The position numbers were made by a program, and so were the translations under genes. A DNA stretch of 64,000 nucleotides. Origin: Corynebacterium tuberculostearicum SK141. GTDB taxonomy: Bacteria; Actinomycetota; Actinomycetes; Mycobacteriales; Mycobacteriaceae. Shown piece after piece: positions 49,930 to 57,571 of this stretch (its first letter is position 1; each line of letters starts with the position of its first letter). The stretch is taken from positions 1 to 64,000 of the forward strand of contig NZ_ACVP01000032.1 of NCBI RefSeq assembly GCF_000175635.1, read 5' to 3'. The notes beneath the pieces were generated by a model. That model was not told where the DNA came from, did no database searches, and was given only the letters and a program-made list of their open reading frames with translations.

Positions 49930-51273
49930 CTACTTCTCGTTCTTGTTAATGATGTTGCGTGCGATGCGCTGCTGGGTGGTGATCTCCAGGTTGCCGCGAT
50001 CGCGGGAAAGGATATTGGTTGCCCAGTTAACCAGCACGGCCAAGCGGCTGCGCAGACCAATGACGTAGGTCAGGTGCAGGCCGAGCCATGCAACCCAGCC
50101 TGCAAAGCCACCGAACTCGGTCTTGCCCAGCTTAACGACGGCGTTGAAGCGCTTGACGATGGCCATGGAGCCCTTGTCAAAGTAGTCGAAGGCTTCCTTC
50201 TCATTTGCGGTAGATTCCTCGTCCACCTTGGCCTGGATGAGCTTTGCGACGTGCGCGCCACCCTGGATAGCAACCTGTGCCAGACCCGGCAGGCGGTTGA
50301 GGGAGATCATGTCACCGATCATGTAGACGTTGTTGTGCTCGCCCACGGTCAGGTCCTCGTTGACGGAGACGCGACCTGCGCGGTCTGCCTCGACGCCAGC
50401 CTGCTCTGCAACCATCTTGCCCAGTGGGGAAGCGGCCACACCAGCCGACCAGATCTTGGTAGCACCTGTCAGGGTGGTCTCCTCCTCGGTCTTCATGTCC
50501 TTGTAGGTGACGGTATCTGCGGTTACATCAGTCACCATGGCGTTGAGGTGAACCTGTACGCCTTCCTTTTCCAAGGTGCGCTGCGCCTTGCGGCCCAGGC
50601 GCTTGCCAAATGGTGGCAGTACCTGTGGGGCGCCATCGAGCAGGTAGATCTTGGCGGAGGTAGTGCCGTAGTTGGAGTAGACATCGTTGAGGGTACGGTT
50701 TGCCAATTCGGCAATCTGGCCGGTGAGCTCAACGCCGGTTGGGCCGGCACCAACGATGATGAAAGTGAGCAGGCGCTCGCGTTCTGCGGGGTCGTCAGTA
50801 AGCTCAGCCTTTTCAAAGGCCGAGATGATGCGAGAACGCAGCTCCAGGGCATCGTCCAAGGTCTTCATGCCGGGGGCGAACTCGGCGAAGTGGTCGTTGC
50901 CAAAGTAGGACTGACCGGAACCCGCGGCGACAACCAGGGAGTCATAAGCATAGGTGCGGGAGAACTCGTCCTGCTCGGCGGTCACCGTCTGGTCCGCCAG
51001 ATTGATATCAGTTACCTCAGCGTTGACGAAGTGGACGTTGTCCTGATCGCGCAGCAGCTGGCGGGTGGAAGGGGCAACCTCACCGGCGGAAATCATGCCG
51101 GTTGCTACCTGGTACAGCATCGGCTGGAACAGGTGGTGGTTCTTCTTATCGATGAGGGTGATTTCCACATCGGCGTTCTTCAGCTTCTGAACGGTGTTGA
51201 GACCACCGAAGCCGGCGCCAACCACGACGACGTGGTGGCGGCCACCGTTGGGGCGATAAGGGGTATCAGTCAT
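49930..51273 (-). CDS. ndh: Type II NADH dehydrogenase, NDH-2 (447 aa)
   Basis: Non-proton-pumping NADH:menaquinone oxidoreductase. The FAD motif VVVVGAGFGGLNTVQKL is at about 15-31 and the NADH motif FIIVGAGPTGVELTGQIAEL at about 167-186. HHLFQPMLYQVATGMISAGE and the quinone-site region follow the family, and the C-terminal LHLTYVIGLRSRLAVLVNWA helix provides membrane attachment. Length is normal. In corynebacteria NDH-2 is the main NADH dehydrogenase because complex I is absent. Confidence 0.96.
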   Translation of the reverse strand: MTDTPYRPNGGRHHVVVVGAGFGGLNTVQKLKNADVEITLIDKKNHHLFQPMLYQVATGMISAGEVAPSTRQLLRDQDNVHFVNAEVTDINLADQTVTAEQDEFSRTYAYDSLVVAAGSGQSYFGNDHFAEFAPGMKTLDDALELRSRIISAFEKAELTDDPAERERLLTFIIVGAGPTGVELTGQIAELANRTLNDVYSNYGTTSAKIYLLDGAPQVLPPFGKRLGRKAQRTLEKEGVQVHLNAMVTDVTADTVTYKDMKTEEETTLTGATKIWSAGVAASPLGKMVAEQAGVEADRAGRVSVNEDLTVGEHNNVYMIGDMISLNRLPGLAQVAIQGGAHVAKLIQAKVDEESTANEKEAFDYFDKGSMAIVKRFNAVVKLGKTEFGGFAGWVAWLGLHLTYVIGLRSRLAVLVNWATNILSRDRGNLEITTQQRIARNIINKNEK

Positions 51274-51310
51274 GGATTTAATGCGACCTTCCTTAAGAAA
51301 GCTAATGTTT

Positions 51311-51322
51311 TGTACCTGTACA
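51311..51322. promoter_or_regulatory. Inverted repeat upstream of ndh
   Basis: TGTAC-CT-GTACA, 38-49 bp before the ndh start on the minus strand. It is a possible operator; the regulator is unknown. Confidence 0.3.
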
Positions 51323-51506
51323 GTCTAAACACTTCAAACAGAACGCGCATACTTAATGACTGATAAACTTCCGCCCCTGCGTTGCGGATTCCGTGGGAAG
51401 AACCGGCGCGGCTGTGCGGAGCGCCTAAACCGGGGTGCGCACAAAGCTGACTAAGGTTGTTCCGGATAGTGACTTCCTCCGCCCACCAAGGAGCGCACCT
51501 GGCATT

Positions 51507-52820
51507 ATGTCTTTTACCCGCCCTGAGTATTTGAGCTCTATCGATGCAGAATCCTGGCCCAATGTGGCTACGGTTCCCGCACCTCGTTGGCCTGGAATGA
51601 AAGCCCGCCGGGCAGAGGCTGAATTTGCCAAGGCCTGCGATGATGCCGGTCTAGAACTGGACCTCGAAGCCGAAGATGGACCAGATCTCAAGGTGGGGCA
51701 TGATGCCTTGTTTGAGCGCATTGCCGCTAGCGGTTGGTTGGGATTTGCGGAAAGCTACATGGCAGGAGAGTGGACCGTCACTTCCTCCTCGCAGCTGGTA
51801 AAGGTGCTCGGCCGCCTATTGGGAGCAGGCTACCTCCCCAAGTCCAAAATGCTTGGTGCTGGTAAGTCGGAGCCAGGGGAGCTGCCACTGGAATTGGTTC
51901 GGCTCTATGCCGGCGATGGATTAAGCCATGTAGGTGGGATTTTTTCCAGTGGCGTACCGACCACCATTAGGGAAACGGTGGAAAGCTATAGCCCCAAGGC
52001 CGGCCGCAAGGAGCCGAAGAGCCACTTCGTCGATGTCACGACGCTGAGTGAGCCCACGAGTGTGGACAGGGATGACCTGGGAGATGCGCAGCGCCGCGCA
52101 GCGGATTGGCTGCTTGACGGCACCCGCACCGGCGCCGGAACCCACCTGTTGGTGTACCCGGCTGCCGGAATGCAGCCAGCGATGCGGGCGACTAAGCGAC
52201 GCGCTACGGTGGACGTTTTGACCAGTGATGTGGACCAAATGAGCCACATGCGCGAGGCCCTCGTACTAGAGGGGGCAGACGATTCCATCCATGTCGAGCG
52301 CATTCCCGGTGTCGTCCCGAACCCTAAGCAATGGCACGGGCACTATGACGCAATCGTCACTGTAGAAAAGGTAGAACAACTCAGCGCCAGCGAGCGCAAA
52401 GAATATATCCGCGCAGTCGATCGGTTTTTGACGCCTAATGGGCGGGCGGGAATCCAGTCCATCGTGGCGACCGAGTCGATGACGGAGGCCGGTAAGGCCT
52501 CGCTTCAGGCCTTGCGAGCCTATGTGTGGCCGGGGTTGGACTATCCGCGCACCACGGAGATGCACCAGCTAGTGGATAAGAACTCTAACCTGCGCATCGT
52601 GTCCGAAACACACGTAGGCACCCATTACTTGGAATCCCTGCGTCAGCAGCGATCCTTTTTTGACGGGCACCTGCGAGAAGCAGCGGCCGCTGGGTTCGAC
52701 CCAGTCTTCCGTCGCTTATGGACCTTCCAATTTGCCCTCCGTGAGGCCCTTATGACGCTCGGGATGATTGACTCGGTGCAATTTGGGTTGGCTCACCGCA
52801 ACCGCGGGGGCCGGCGTTAG
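51507..52820 (+). CDS. Cyclopropane-fatty-acid-synthase-like protein with a degenerate SAM site (437 aa)
   Basis: The fold follows mycolic/cyclopropane synthases (UfaA group): an N-terminal domain with WLGFAESYMAGEWTVTSSSQ (about 77-96), a methyltransferase core, and a C-terminal HYLESLRQQRSFFDGHLREA segment ending DSVQFGLAHR. In the core, SAM motif I reads THLLVYPAAGMQPA (about 212-225), where active enzymes have an acidic residue and several Gly. Activity is therefore doubtful. In C. glutamicum a ufaA-like gene also follows ndh divergently. ATG 51507 is likely; the AAGGAG upstream is rather far, at 13 bp. Confidence 0.82.
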   Translation: MSFTRPEYLSSIDAESWPNVATVPAPRWPGMKARRAEAEFAKACDDAGLELDLEAEDGPDLKVGHDALFERIAASGWLGFAESYMAGEWTVTSSSQLVKVLGRLLGAGYLPKSKMLGAGKSEPGELPLELVRLYAGDGLSHVGGIFSSGVPTTIRETVESYSPKAGRKEPKSHFVDVTTLSEPTSVDRDDLGDAQRRAADWLLDGTRTGAGTHLLVYPAAGMQPAMRATKRRATVDVLTSDVDQMSHMREALVLEGADDSIHVERIPGVVPNPKQWHGHYDAIVTVEKVEQLSASERKEYIRAVDRFLTPNGRAGIQSIVATESMTEAGKASLQALRAYVWPGLDYPRTTEMHQLVDKNSNLRIVSETHVGTHYLESLRQQRSFFDGHLREAAAAGFDPVFRRLWTFQFALREALMTLGMIDSVQFGLAHRNRGGRR

Positions 52821-52839
52821 GCGGCCGGCCGTAAGGCGG

Positions 52840-52874
52840 GCGGCCCTTAGGCCGGCGGCCCTTAGGCCGGCGGC
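52840..52874. repeat. 15-bp tandem repeat between convergent genes
   Basis: The unit GCGGCCCTTAGGCCG occurs twice in tandem (52840-52854, 52855-52869) with a partial third copy, preceded by degenerate units from about 52816. The stop codon of the DyP peroxidase gene lies inside the second unit. Confidence 0.85.
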
Positions 52875-53770
52875 AGCTCGTCGAAGTTCTTCATCAGATC
52901 CGCACTGGGCACAAAGAAGTTGGTGCCAGTAAGCGCGGTGGAGAAGTCCAAGATACGGTCGTAGTTTCCCTCCGGCTTGCCAATGAACATATTGCGCAGG
53001 CGTTCCATGACGTTTTCGGGGTCCTTGGCATAGCCGATGAAGTAAGTGCCCATCTCACCCGCGGCGAAAGAGCCGAAGACCATGTTCTCACGGTAAATAC
53101 CTTCCTCTAGGTCATTGAGGGCGACGTGCGAGTTAGTGGGCTTGGTATCGTCATCCAACTCGATATCGTCGGCCTTGGTGCGGCCGATGACCTTTTCTTG
53201 CTCCTCGGTGCTCAGCTCGTTCCACTTGGCCAGGTCGTGGATATATTTTTGGACGGTGACGTAGGAGCCACGAGGGTAGTCGGCGTTGTCGCCAAGCAGC
53301 ACGGTATCTAAGGCCTCTTCGGCGAGGGGATTGGCGGTGCCATCCACAAAGCCTAGTAAATCGCGCTGGTCCAAGTACTTAAAGCCGTGGGTCTCATCGA
53401 TAACCCTGGCGGCATCGCCCAGCTGATCCAGTACCTGGCGGGCCATCTCATGGCACAGGTCATAGGTATTCGCACGGAAGTGGAGAAGAATATCGCCCGG
53501 CGTGGCCGGGGCCTTATGCGCGGCATCGATTGCCTCAAATTCCTTCAGGCGTTCCGGCATAGGCGCGCTGGTCAAACGCGGCCACATGGAAGCACCAATG
53601 CCGACTACGGTATAAAGCTCGCCTTCGTTGTAGCGGAAGTTAACGGACTTAAACAGTCCGGCAAACCCCGTGAGCATATCGCGAGTGGCCTGCTCGCCAC
53701 CGTCCTTGATTTCAAGGACGAGGAAGAGAGCTGCGCGGGAAGGCTTATCTACTACGTGCTGAATCGTCAT
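52862..53770 (-). CDS. DyP-type heme peroxidase (302 aa)
   Basis: The catalytic GxxDG motif is GFVDGTANP (140-148, Asp143). The rest follows the family: NFRYNEGELYTVVGIGASMW (44-63), ILLHFRANTYDLCHEMARQV (about 94-113), NSHVALNDLEEG (proximal-His region) and FIGYAKDPENVMERLRNMFI near the end. There is no twin-arginine signal, so the protein is cytoplasmic or encapsulated rather than Tat-exported; no encapsulin gene is adjacent. ATG 53770 is preferred to an upstream start at 53788. Confidence 0.92.
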   Translation of the reverse strand: MTIQHVVDKPSRAALFLVLEIKDGGEQATRDMLTGFAGLFKSVNFRYNEGELYTVVGIGASMWPRLTSAPMPERLKEFEAIDAAHKAPATPGDILLHFRANTYDLCHEMARQVLDQLGDAARVIDETHGFKYLDQRDLLGFVDGTANPLAEEALDTVLLGDNADYPRGSYVTVQKYIHDLAKWNELSTEEQEKVIGRTKADDIELDDDTKPTNSHVALNDLEEGIYRENMVFGSFAAGEMGTYFIGYAKDPENVMERLRNMFIGKPEGNYDRILDFSTALTGTNFFVPSADLMKNFDELPPA

Positions 53771-53905
53771 GTTGTCGATTCTACGCACCCTGTGGAGATG
53801 AGGTACGTTCGCCGGCTTGGAATCGCTCCTGATAGAGACCTGCTTGGCCGTTATATGCGCTAGTGTGCATTTTGGTTGAAAACTAACCGATAGCCGGGTG
53901 AGAAG

Positions 53906-54388
53906 ATGTGGACATGGATACGAAGAAGTAGAAGAAAAGGAACCGCGCGGCTCTTCGTATTGTTTGCGCGGAATGACGATTCATATGATGAGTCTTTTGC
54001 AGGAGTTGCGCTGACGCGCGCTCAAGAAAAAGCGATGGGACAATGTGTAGACCGCTCAGGGGTAACCTGTTGGACTGAAGAGGCACACCTGCGTGGGTGG
54101 AAAGGTCCACTGGATGTAGAACACCATCCGGAAGTGGTTTATATCGTATTTAGCGGTGGACACGCGCAGGGATCGGATCCGTCGAACGCTGAATTCGATC
54201 CAGAGCTTAAGGCCGCATGTGCTACGAGAGGCCTAGCCGAGAAAGAAGTCATCCGCCGTATGAGAAATGACGAGAGCCCAATTGTCGTGAAGGAATGGCA
54301 CATCTGGGAAGCTTCATTCGGGCGCGTGTTGTCAGGAGCGAACGACAGAAGCGAGGTGCAGGTATCGATGTATGGAGTCAGGAGCTAA
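53906..54388 (+). CDS. Hypothetical protein (160 aa)
   Basis: I do not recognise this family. The N-terminus is basic and hydrophobic (MWTWIRRSRRKGTARLFVLF), the middle acidic and aromatic (VTCWTEEAHLRGWKGPLDVE, VVYIVFSGGHAQGSDPSN) and the end ordinary. There is no strong ribosome binding site (only GTGAGAAG before the ATG). It stands alone next to the gene-poor interval at 54389-54853, so the locus may be accessory. Confidence 0.55.
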   Translation: MWTWIRRSRRKGTARLFVLFARNDDSYDESFAGVALTRAQEKAMGQCVDRSGVTCWTEEAHLRGWKGPLDVEHHPEVVYIVFSGGHAQGSDPSNAEFDPELKAACATRGLAEKEVIRRMRNDESPIVVKEWHIWEASFGRVLSGANDRSEVQVSMYGVRS

Positions 54389-54419
54389 AAGGGGGAATGC
54401 CACCCCTGGTTAAAATGAC

Positions 54420-54433
54420 ATAATGTACATTAT
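54420..54433. promoter_or_regulatory. Perfect 14-bp palindrome, putative operator
   Basis: ATAATGTACATTAT reads the same on both strands. It is followed 18 bp later by GGGAGGTCATCGTG, which looks like a ribosome binding site and start but leads into a reading frame without protein-like composition. Confidence 0.5.
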
Positions 54434-54798
54434 CGGACAACTACTGATATCGGGAGGTCATCGTGCGGCGCCTCCTTAAGCGCCTTAGTGCTAACTCATC
54501 TTCCCATCCTCCCAGCCCATATATTGGGCCCCGGTTACCTCCACGCGATGTTACGGCGCTTTGCTTGGCGACGCCCCGCGGTCTTTGCCGCACCATCCGC
54601 CGGCCGCCAGACTTAGGCGCAGGTATCGATTCCGGCTGTAGCTTATTGGAGCCCGGATTTGCAGCGGCCGGGCCCATCCATCTTTCGGGACTTCTTCATT
54701 CCGGGGCCAACCTTTGGCGGCGGTGTTTCGTTCGGTGACCGAAAAACCTGATATCGGGCGAAAATACGCCCTACTGGCGGGAGCAACTACACCACTAT

Positions 54799-54819
54799 AT
54801 AACGTCACACTGACGTTAT
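54799..54819. promoter_or_regulatory. Inverted repeat with 9-bp arms, putative operator
   Basis: ATAACGTCA-CAC-TGACGTTAT is perfect over both arms. TATATAA overlaps its left edge (-10-like, 54796-54802), and GAGGAGG follows at 54822-54828. The elements together look like a regulated promoter plus ribosome binding site, but no gene of normal length follows on the plus strand. Confidence 0.55.
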
Positions 54820-54853
54820 TCGAGGAGGTTTCCCCAAAACCGTGAAGGTCTAA

Positions 54854-55030
54854 TTAGCGATTCCGGTAAGCGCTCCACAGCTGCCAGATAGTCAACAGCG
54901 CCAAAAGAAATGAGATGGCCACAATGACCCACATCTGTTGAACGGCTACGAAAATGGTAAAGCCGATGACGACGACGAGGCGCAGCCACATAAACGGGAT
55001 AATCTGACGGGAATTCACTGGCTTGACCAT
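54854..55030 (-). CDS. Small membrane protein (58 aa) downstream of the YceI gene
   Basis: The ATG lies 2 bp after the YceI stop, so the two genes are co-transcribed. The protein is MVKPVNSRQIIPFMWLRLVV, then two hydrophobic stretches (about 14-33 and 34-51) and a basic end SAYRNR. It is a predicted hairpin of two membrane helices. I do not recognise a family. Confidence 0.72.
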   Translation of the reverse strand: MVKPVNSRQIIPFMWLRLVVVIGFTIFVAVQQMWVIVAISFLLALLTIWQLWSAYRNR

Positions 55031-55032
55031 CG

Positions 55033-55734
55033 CTAGTTTTTCTCAAAGGAAATGCGGAGATTTACCTCGCCCTTTTCCTCGACTTTCGCGGCGAGCATCT
55101 CCGGGGTCTCCACGCCATAATCAAGGCGATCAACTGGCACGGTGCCGCCGATGACGATCTGATCGCCATCGCGAAGAACGTCGAAGTCTTGGGAAATCTC
55201 GTGCGTTTCATCCTTGATAGTCAGATCTCCGGTGAGCTTGACTGTGCCAATGGTGCCGTCATCCGGGACGTCGGCAAGCGAGGCTGGCTCGGTGAGCTCA
55301 AAGGATGCCTCTGGGAAAAGCTGGGTCTCAAAGAGCTTGGACTTCATGTTCTGATCGCGGACCTTCTTGTCCGTGGTCAGCTCGTCCATATCAACAGTGA
55401 CCGCGGCGGTTTTCAGGGTGGAATCAGAAATATCCGCCTGGCCGGTGACCTCCGTGGTTGAACCCGATGTGGTGGTCTTTTCCGCAGGTAGAACCTCATT
55501 AAAGGTAAAACCAACCGAGGTATGGTTATTGGCGCGTCCCTTGGCTACCTCCCAGGTGCCATCGAGCTCCGTTGATGCGGCCTTTGCGCCGTCGGCGGAA
55601 ACTGGTTCGGTCTTTACTCCGGCGCCCTTGAGGAGCGAATACACCATCGGGCCAATGGCCACGGCGGTGAGCAACACAATCAGCACCACAAAGATGGTGA
55701 TGACGAGCTTGCGGTTATAAAAAAGCTTTTTCAT
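55033..55734 (-). CDS. Membrane-anchored YceI-family protein (233 aa)
   Basis: An N-terminal anchor helix (about residues 9-33, LVITIFVVLIVLLTAVAIGP) is followed by an extracytoplasmic YceI lipocalin-like domain (50-233): LDGTWEVAKGRANNHTSVGF, KSKLFETQLFPEASFELTEP and VKLTGDLTIKDETHEISQ. YceI proteins bind isoprenoid-like lipids; the ligand here is unknown. It sits between the zinc-ribbon gene (3 bp upstream) and the 58-aa membrane protein, all on the minus strand. Confidence 0.88.
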   Translation of the reverse strand: MKKLFYNRKLVITIFVVLIVLLTAVAIGPMVYSLLKGAGVKTEPVSADGAKAASTELDGTWEVAKGRANNHTSVGFTFNEVLPAEKTTTSGSTTEVTGQADISDSTLKTAAVTVDMDELTTDKKVRDQNMKSKLFETQLFPEASFELTEPASLADVPDDGTIGTVKLTGDLTIKDETHEISQDFDVLRDGDQIVIGGTVPVDRLDYGVETPEMLAAKVEEKGEVNLRISFEKN

Positions 55735-55737
55735 CTG

Positions 55738-56079
55738 CTATCGAAGTCCTTCTAGGCGTCGCGCCAGGGCAACAAGCTCTTCGCACAAACCGGCAAGCTC
55801 CTGCGCACTAGCGCCTTCCTCCGCGGCGGTATTGATATCTTCTGCGGAACAACGTAGTTCAAAAAGTCCGTCGCGCAAACTCTCTGCCTTTTCTGGAGTA
55901 AGGATCACGGCATTGGCGGGAATCCCCGTGCCACTGACGTTATTTCGCTGCTCATAAGCGCGCTGCTTGCAGGAGGCGCTGCAAAACTTCCGTGGCCGTC
56001 CCCTACCGCCTTGGTCAATGTCCTTCCCACACCATTGGCAGGAACCGACGTTGCGTTCACGACTAGCTGTACGGATCAC
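55738..56079 (-). CDS. Zinc-ribbon protein, conserved in corynebacteria (about 113 aa)
   Basis: A four-Cys zinc site is clear: CQWCGKDIDQGGRGRPRKFC and the following SASCKQRAYEQR (C-x2-C...C-x3-C). A helical C-terminal half (EKAESLRDGLFELRCSAEDI) follows. The start is uncertain: GTG 56079 (MIRTASRERN) is taken, but GTG 56088 or the open frame to 56118 are possible, and no clear ribosome binding site is seen. It might bind nucleic acid. It heads the YceI operon and is divergent from rbpA. Confidence 0.72.
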   Translation of the reverse strand: MIRTASRERNVGSCQWCGKDIDQGGRGRPRKFCSASCKQRAYEQRNNVSGTGIPANAVILTPEKAESLRDGLFELRCSAEDINTAAEEGASAQELAGLCEELVALARRLEGLR

Positions 56080-56111
56080 CCGATACACTTTAGTCCATTT
56101 TGGGCGGGCTG

Positions 56112-56142
56112 GGAACAAAGACGCGTGGGTGTTCGTTATAAT
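56112..56142 (+). promoter_or_regulatory. Overlapping SigH-like and SigA-like promoter of rbpA
   Basis: GGAAC (56112-56116) and CGTT (56134-56137) are 17 bp apart, matching the GGAA-N18-CGTT pattern of SigH/SigR-type ECF promoters. A perfect TATAAT (56137-56142) shares one base with the CGTT and would serve SigA. rbpA is known in Streptomyces to have a SigR promoter. Confidence 0.65.
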
Positions 56143-56209
56143 TAGTAGCTCTTAGGCGAAGTTTTGCTTCGCACTCAATCAGGGATCTCTTTGAAAAGGA
56201 TGATGTTGC

Positions 56210-56593
56210 ATGGCAGATCGCGTACTCCGTGGCAGCCGTATGGGCGCAGTCAGCTACGAAACCGACCGCGACCACGACCTCGCACCGCGCCAGATGGTGA
56301 AGTACCGCACCGAAGACGGCGAGATTTATGAGGTGCCTTTCGCGGATGATGCTGAAATCCCTGAAGAATGGATGTGCAAGAACGGCAAGCTGGGCCACCT
56401 AGTAGAAGGTGAAGGCGTTGAGTCTAAGCCCGCTAAGCCACCACGCACCCACTGGGATATGCTGCGTGAGCGCCGCTCCATCGAGGAGCTCGATGAGCTG
56501 CTTGAAGAGCGCATTAACCACCTGCGCTCCCGCCGCCGTTCCGCAGCTCGCCTCTTGAAGGAACAGCAGGAGCAGCAGCAAAATAACTCTTAA
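56210..56593 (+). CDS. rbpA: RNA-polymerase-binding protein RbpA (127 aa)
   Basis: MADRVLRGSRMGAVSYETDR is the conserved N-terminal tail. The zinc-less core VKYRTEDGEIYEVPFADDAE (about 30-49) is followed by the basic linker KPPRTHWDMLRERRSIEELD and the sigma-interaction helix EELLEERINHLRSRR-like segment. RbpA binds the group-1 sigma factor and stabilises the open complex, and is specific to actinobacteria. GAAAAGGATG lies before the ATG. A strong terminator follows. Confidence 0.96.
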   Translation: MADRVLRGSRMGAVSYETDRDHDLAPRQMVKYRTEDGEIYEVPFADDAEIPEEWMCKNGKLGHLVEGEGVESKPAKPPRTHWDMLRERRSIEELDELLEERINHLRSRRRSAARLLKEQQEQQQNNS

Positions 56594-56610
56594 AGTTCTG
56601 CGGCAGCAAA

Positions 56611-56655
56611 AAGGCCCGTACCTCCCTAGTCTGACTAAGGGACGGTACGGGCCTT
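56611..56655. terminator. Bidirectional terminator between rbpA and ppm1
   Basis: AAGGCCCGTACC (56611-56622) pairs perfectly with GGTACGGGCCTT (56644-56655), with an inner TCCCT...AGGGA stem. It lies between convergent genes. Confidence 0.9.
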
Positions 56656-56672
56656 ATGCGTTGCGGTGGCGC

Positions 56673-57566
56673 CTACTTCTTCAGCTGCGCAATCTGGTGC
56701 TTTGCCAGATGGCCAATCTCGCTGGCGAAGTCAGAAACCCAGCCGGCGCCCTTACGGGCCTGAACGCCTAGGTCATGAATGGAGCCGTCCTTGACTTCAC
56801 GGTTGACCAACTTGGACACCGCGCCGCCAAAGTCCTGCAGCTGCTCAGCGCGATGAGCAACGCCCCACTTGGTGACCTCGAGCAAAGAATCCTTCACGAA
56901 GGAACCATCCAGCTTGGACTCGCCATATTCGCGCTCGGTGAAGGTAATGGGAACTTCGCGAACGTCAAAGCCAGCCTTGACGGCACGGAAGGCCAAATCG
57001 ACCTGGAAGATGTAGCCGGCCTTGGACAGCTCATCAAAGTCGATGGACTCGAGCAGCTCGCGGCGGAACGCACGGTAGCCGGCGGTCATATCGGACAGCC
57101 CAGCGCCCAGCGCTACGGAGATGTAAATATTGCCCAAGCGGGAGAGGTACTCACGAGAAGCCGGCCAGTTGACGGTCTCGCCACCCGGAATGTAGCGGGA
57201 GCCGATAACTAGGTCCGCGCCCTTGTCCACCTCTTCCAACAACAGGTGAAGCTGTTCCGGCGCATGGGAGCCGTCTGCATCCATCTCACACAGCACCTGG
57301 TAGTCGCGCTCCAATCCCCACTCAAAGCCGGCGATATAAGCGCCTAGCAGACCGCCCTTGCCCTCGCGGTGAAGAACGTGGATGTGGTCATCCTGTGCTG
57401 CGAACTCATCGGCCTTGTCACCAGTTCCATCGGGAGAGTTATCGTCCACGATGAGGATATGGACCTCTGGGACGGCCTCACGGACGCGTCCAGTAATGAG
57501 AGGAAGATTTTCGATCTCGTTATAGGTCGGGATGATGACCAAGGTCGAGGATTCAAGCGTGCTCAC
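56673..57566 (-). CDS. ppm1: Polyprenol monophosphomannose synthase Ppm1 (297 aa)
   Basis: A GT2 glycosyltransferase: VIIPTYNEIENLPLI (about 9-23), ILIVDDNSPDGTGDKADEF (about 37-55), CEMDADGSHAPEQL with the metal-binding DAD motif (about 91-104), and REYGESKLDG near the end. It transfers mannose from GDP-mannose to decaprenyl phosphate for LM/LAM, PIM and protein mannosylation. There are no C-terminal membrane helices, as for corynebacterial Ppm1. GTG 57566 has TAGGAGC upstream. The start lies 5 bp from the lnt stop. Confidence 0.94.
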   Translation of the reverse strand: MSTLESSTLVIIPTYNEIENLPLITGRVREAVPEVHILIVDDNSPDGTGDKADEFAAQDDHIHVLHREGKGGLLGAYIAGFEWGLERDYQVLCEMDADGSHAPEQLHLLLEEVDKGADLVIGSRYIPGGETVNWPASREYLSRLGNIYISVALGAGLSDMTAGYRAFRRELLESIDFDELSKAGYIFQVDLAFRAVKAGFDVREVPITFTEREYGESKLDGSFVKDSLLEVTKWGVAHRAEQLQDFGGAVSKLVNREVKDGSIHDLGVQARKGAGWVSDFASEIGHLAKHQIAQLKK

Positions 57567-57571
57567 AGTGT

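Larger units (their letters stand above)
54389..54853. other. Gene-poor 465-bp interval with palindromes and an 11-bp direct repeat
   Basis: No reading frame here looks like a real protein. The interval holds the 14-bp palindrome at 54420-54433, direct repeats CTGATATCGGG at 54444-54454 and 54748-54758, a small hairpin GGGCG-aaaata-CGCCC (54756-54771), and the 9-bp-armed inverted repeat at 54799-54819 followed by a GAGGAGG ribosome-binding-like site that leads only to GTG-AAG-GTC-TAA. It may be a decayed or inserted element. Confidence 0.6.

Noticed and set aside
49794..49930. A hydrophobic C-terminal stretch ([19 protein letters not shown]) in a frame downstream of ndh
   Set aside because: The frame has no plausible start outside ndh and runs through the ndh terminator; the hydrophobicity is a by-product of that hairpin and T-run.
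50074..51363. A 429-codon open frame antisense to ndh
   Set aside because: It is the mirror frame of a GC-rich, well-conserved gene, has no known protein features and no ribosome binding site; ndh itself is unambiguous.
54463..54738. A 91-codon frame with GTG start after GGGAGG
   Set aside because: The ribosome binding site is good but the composition (Pro, Arg, Leu, scattered Cys) looks random and no domain is visible; kept only as part of the gene-poor interval.
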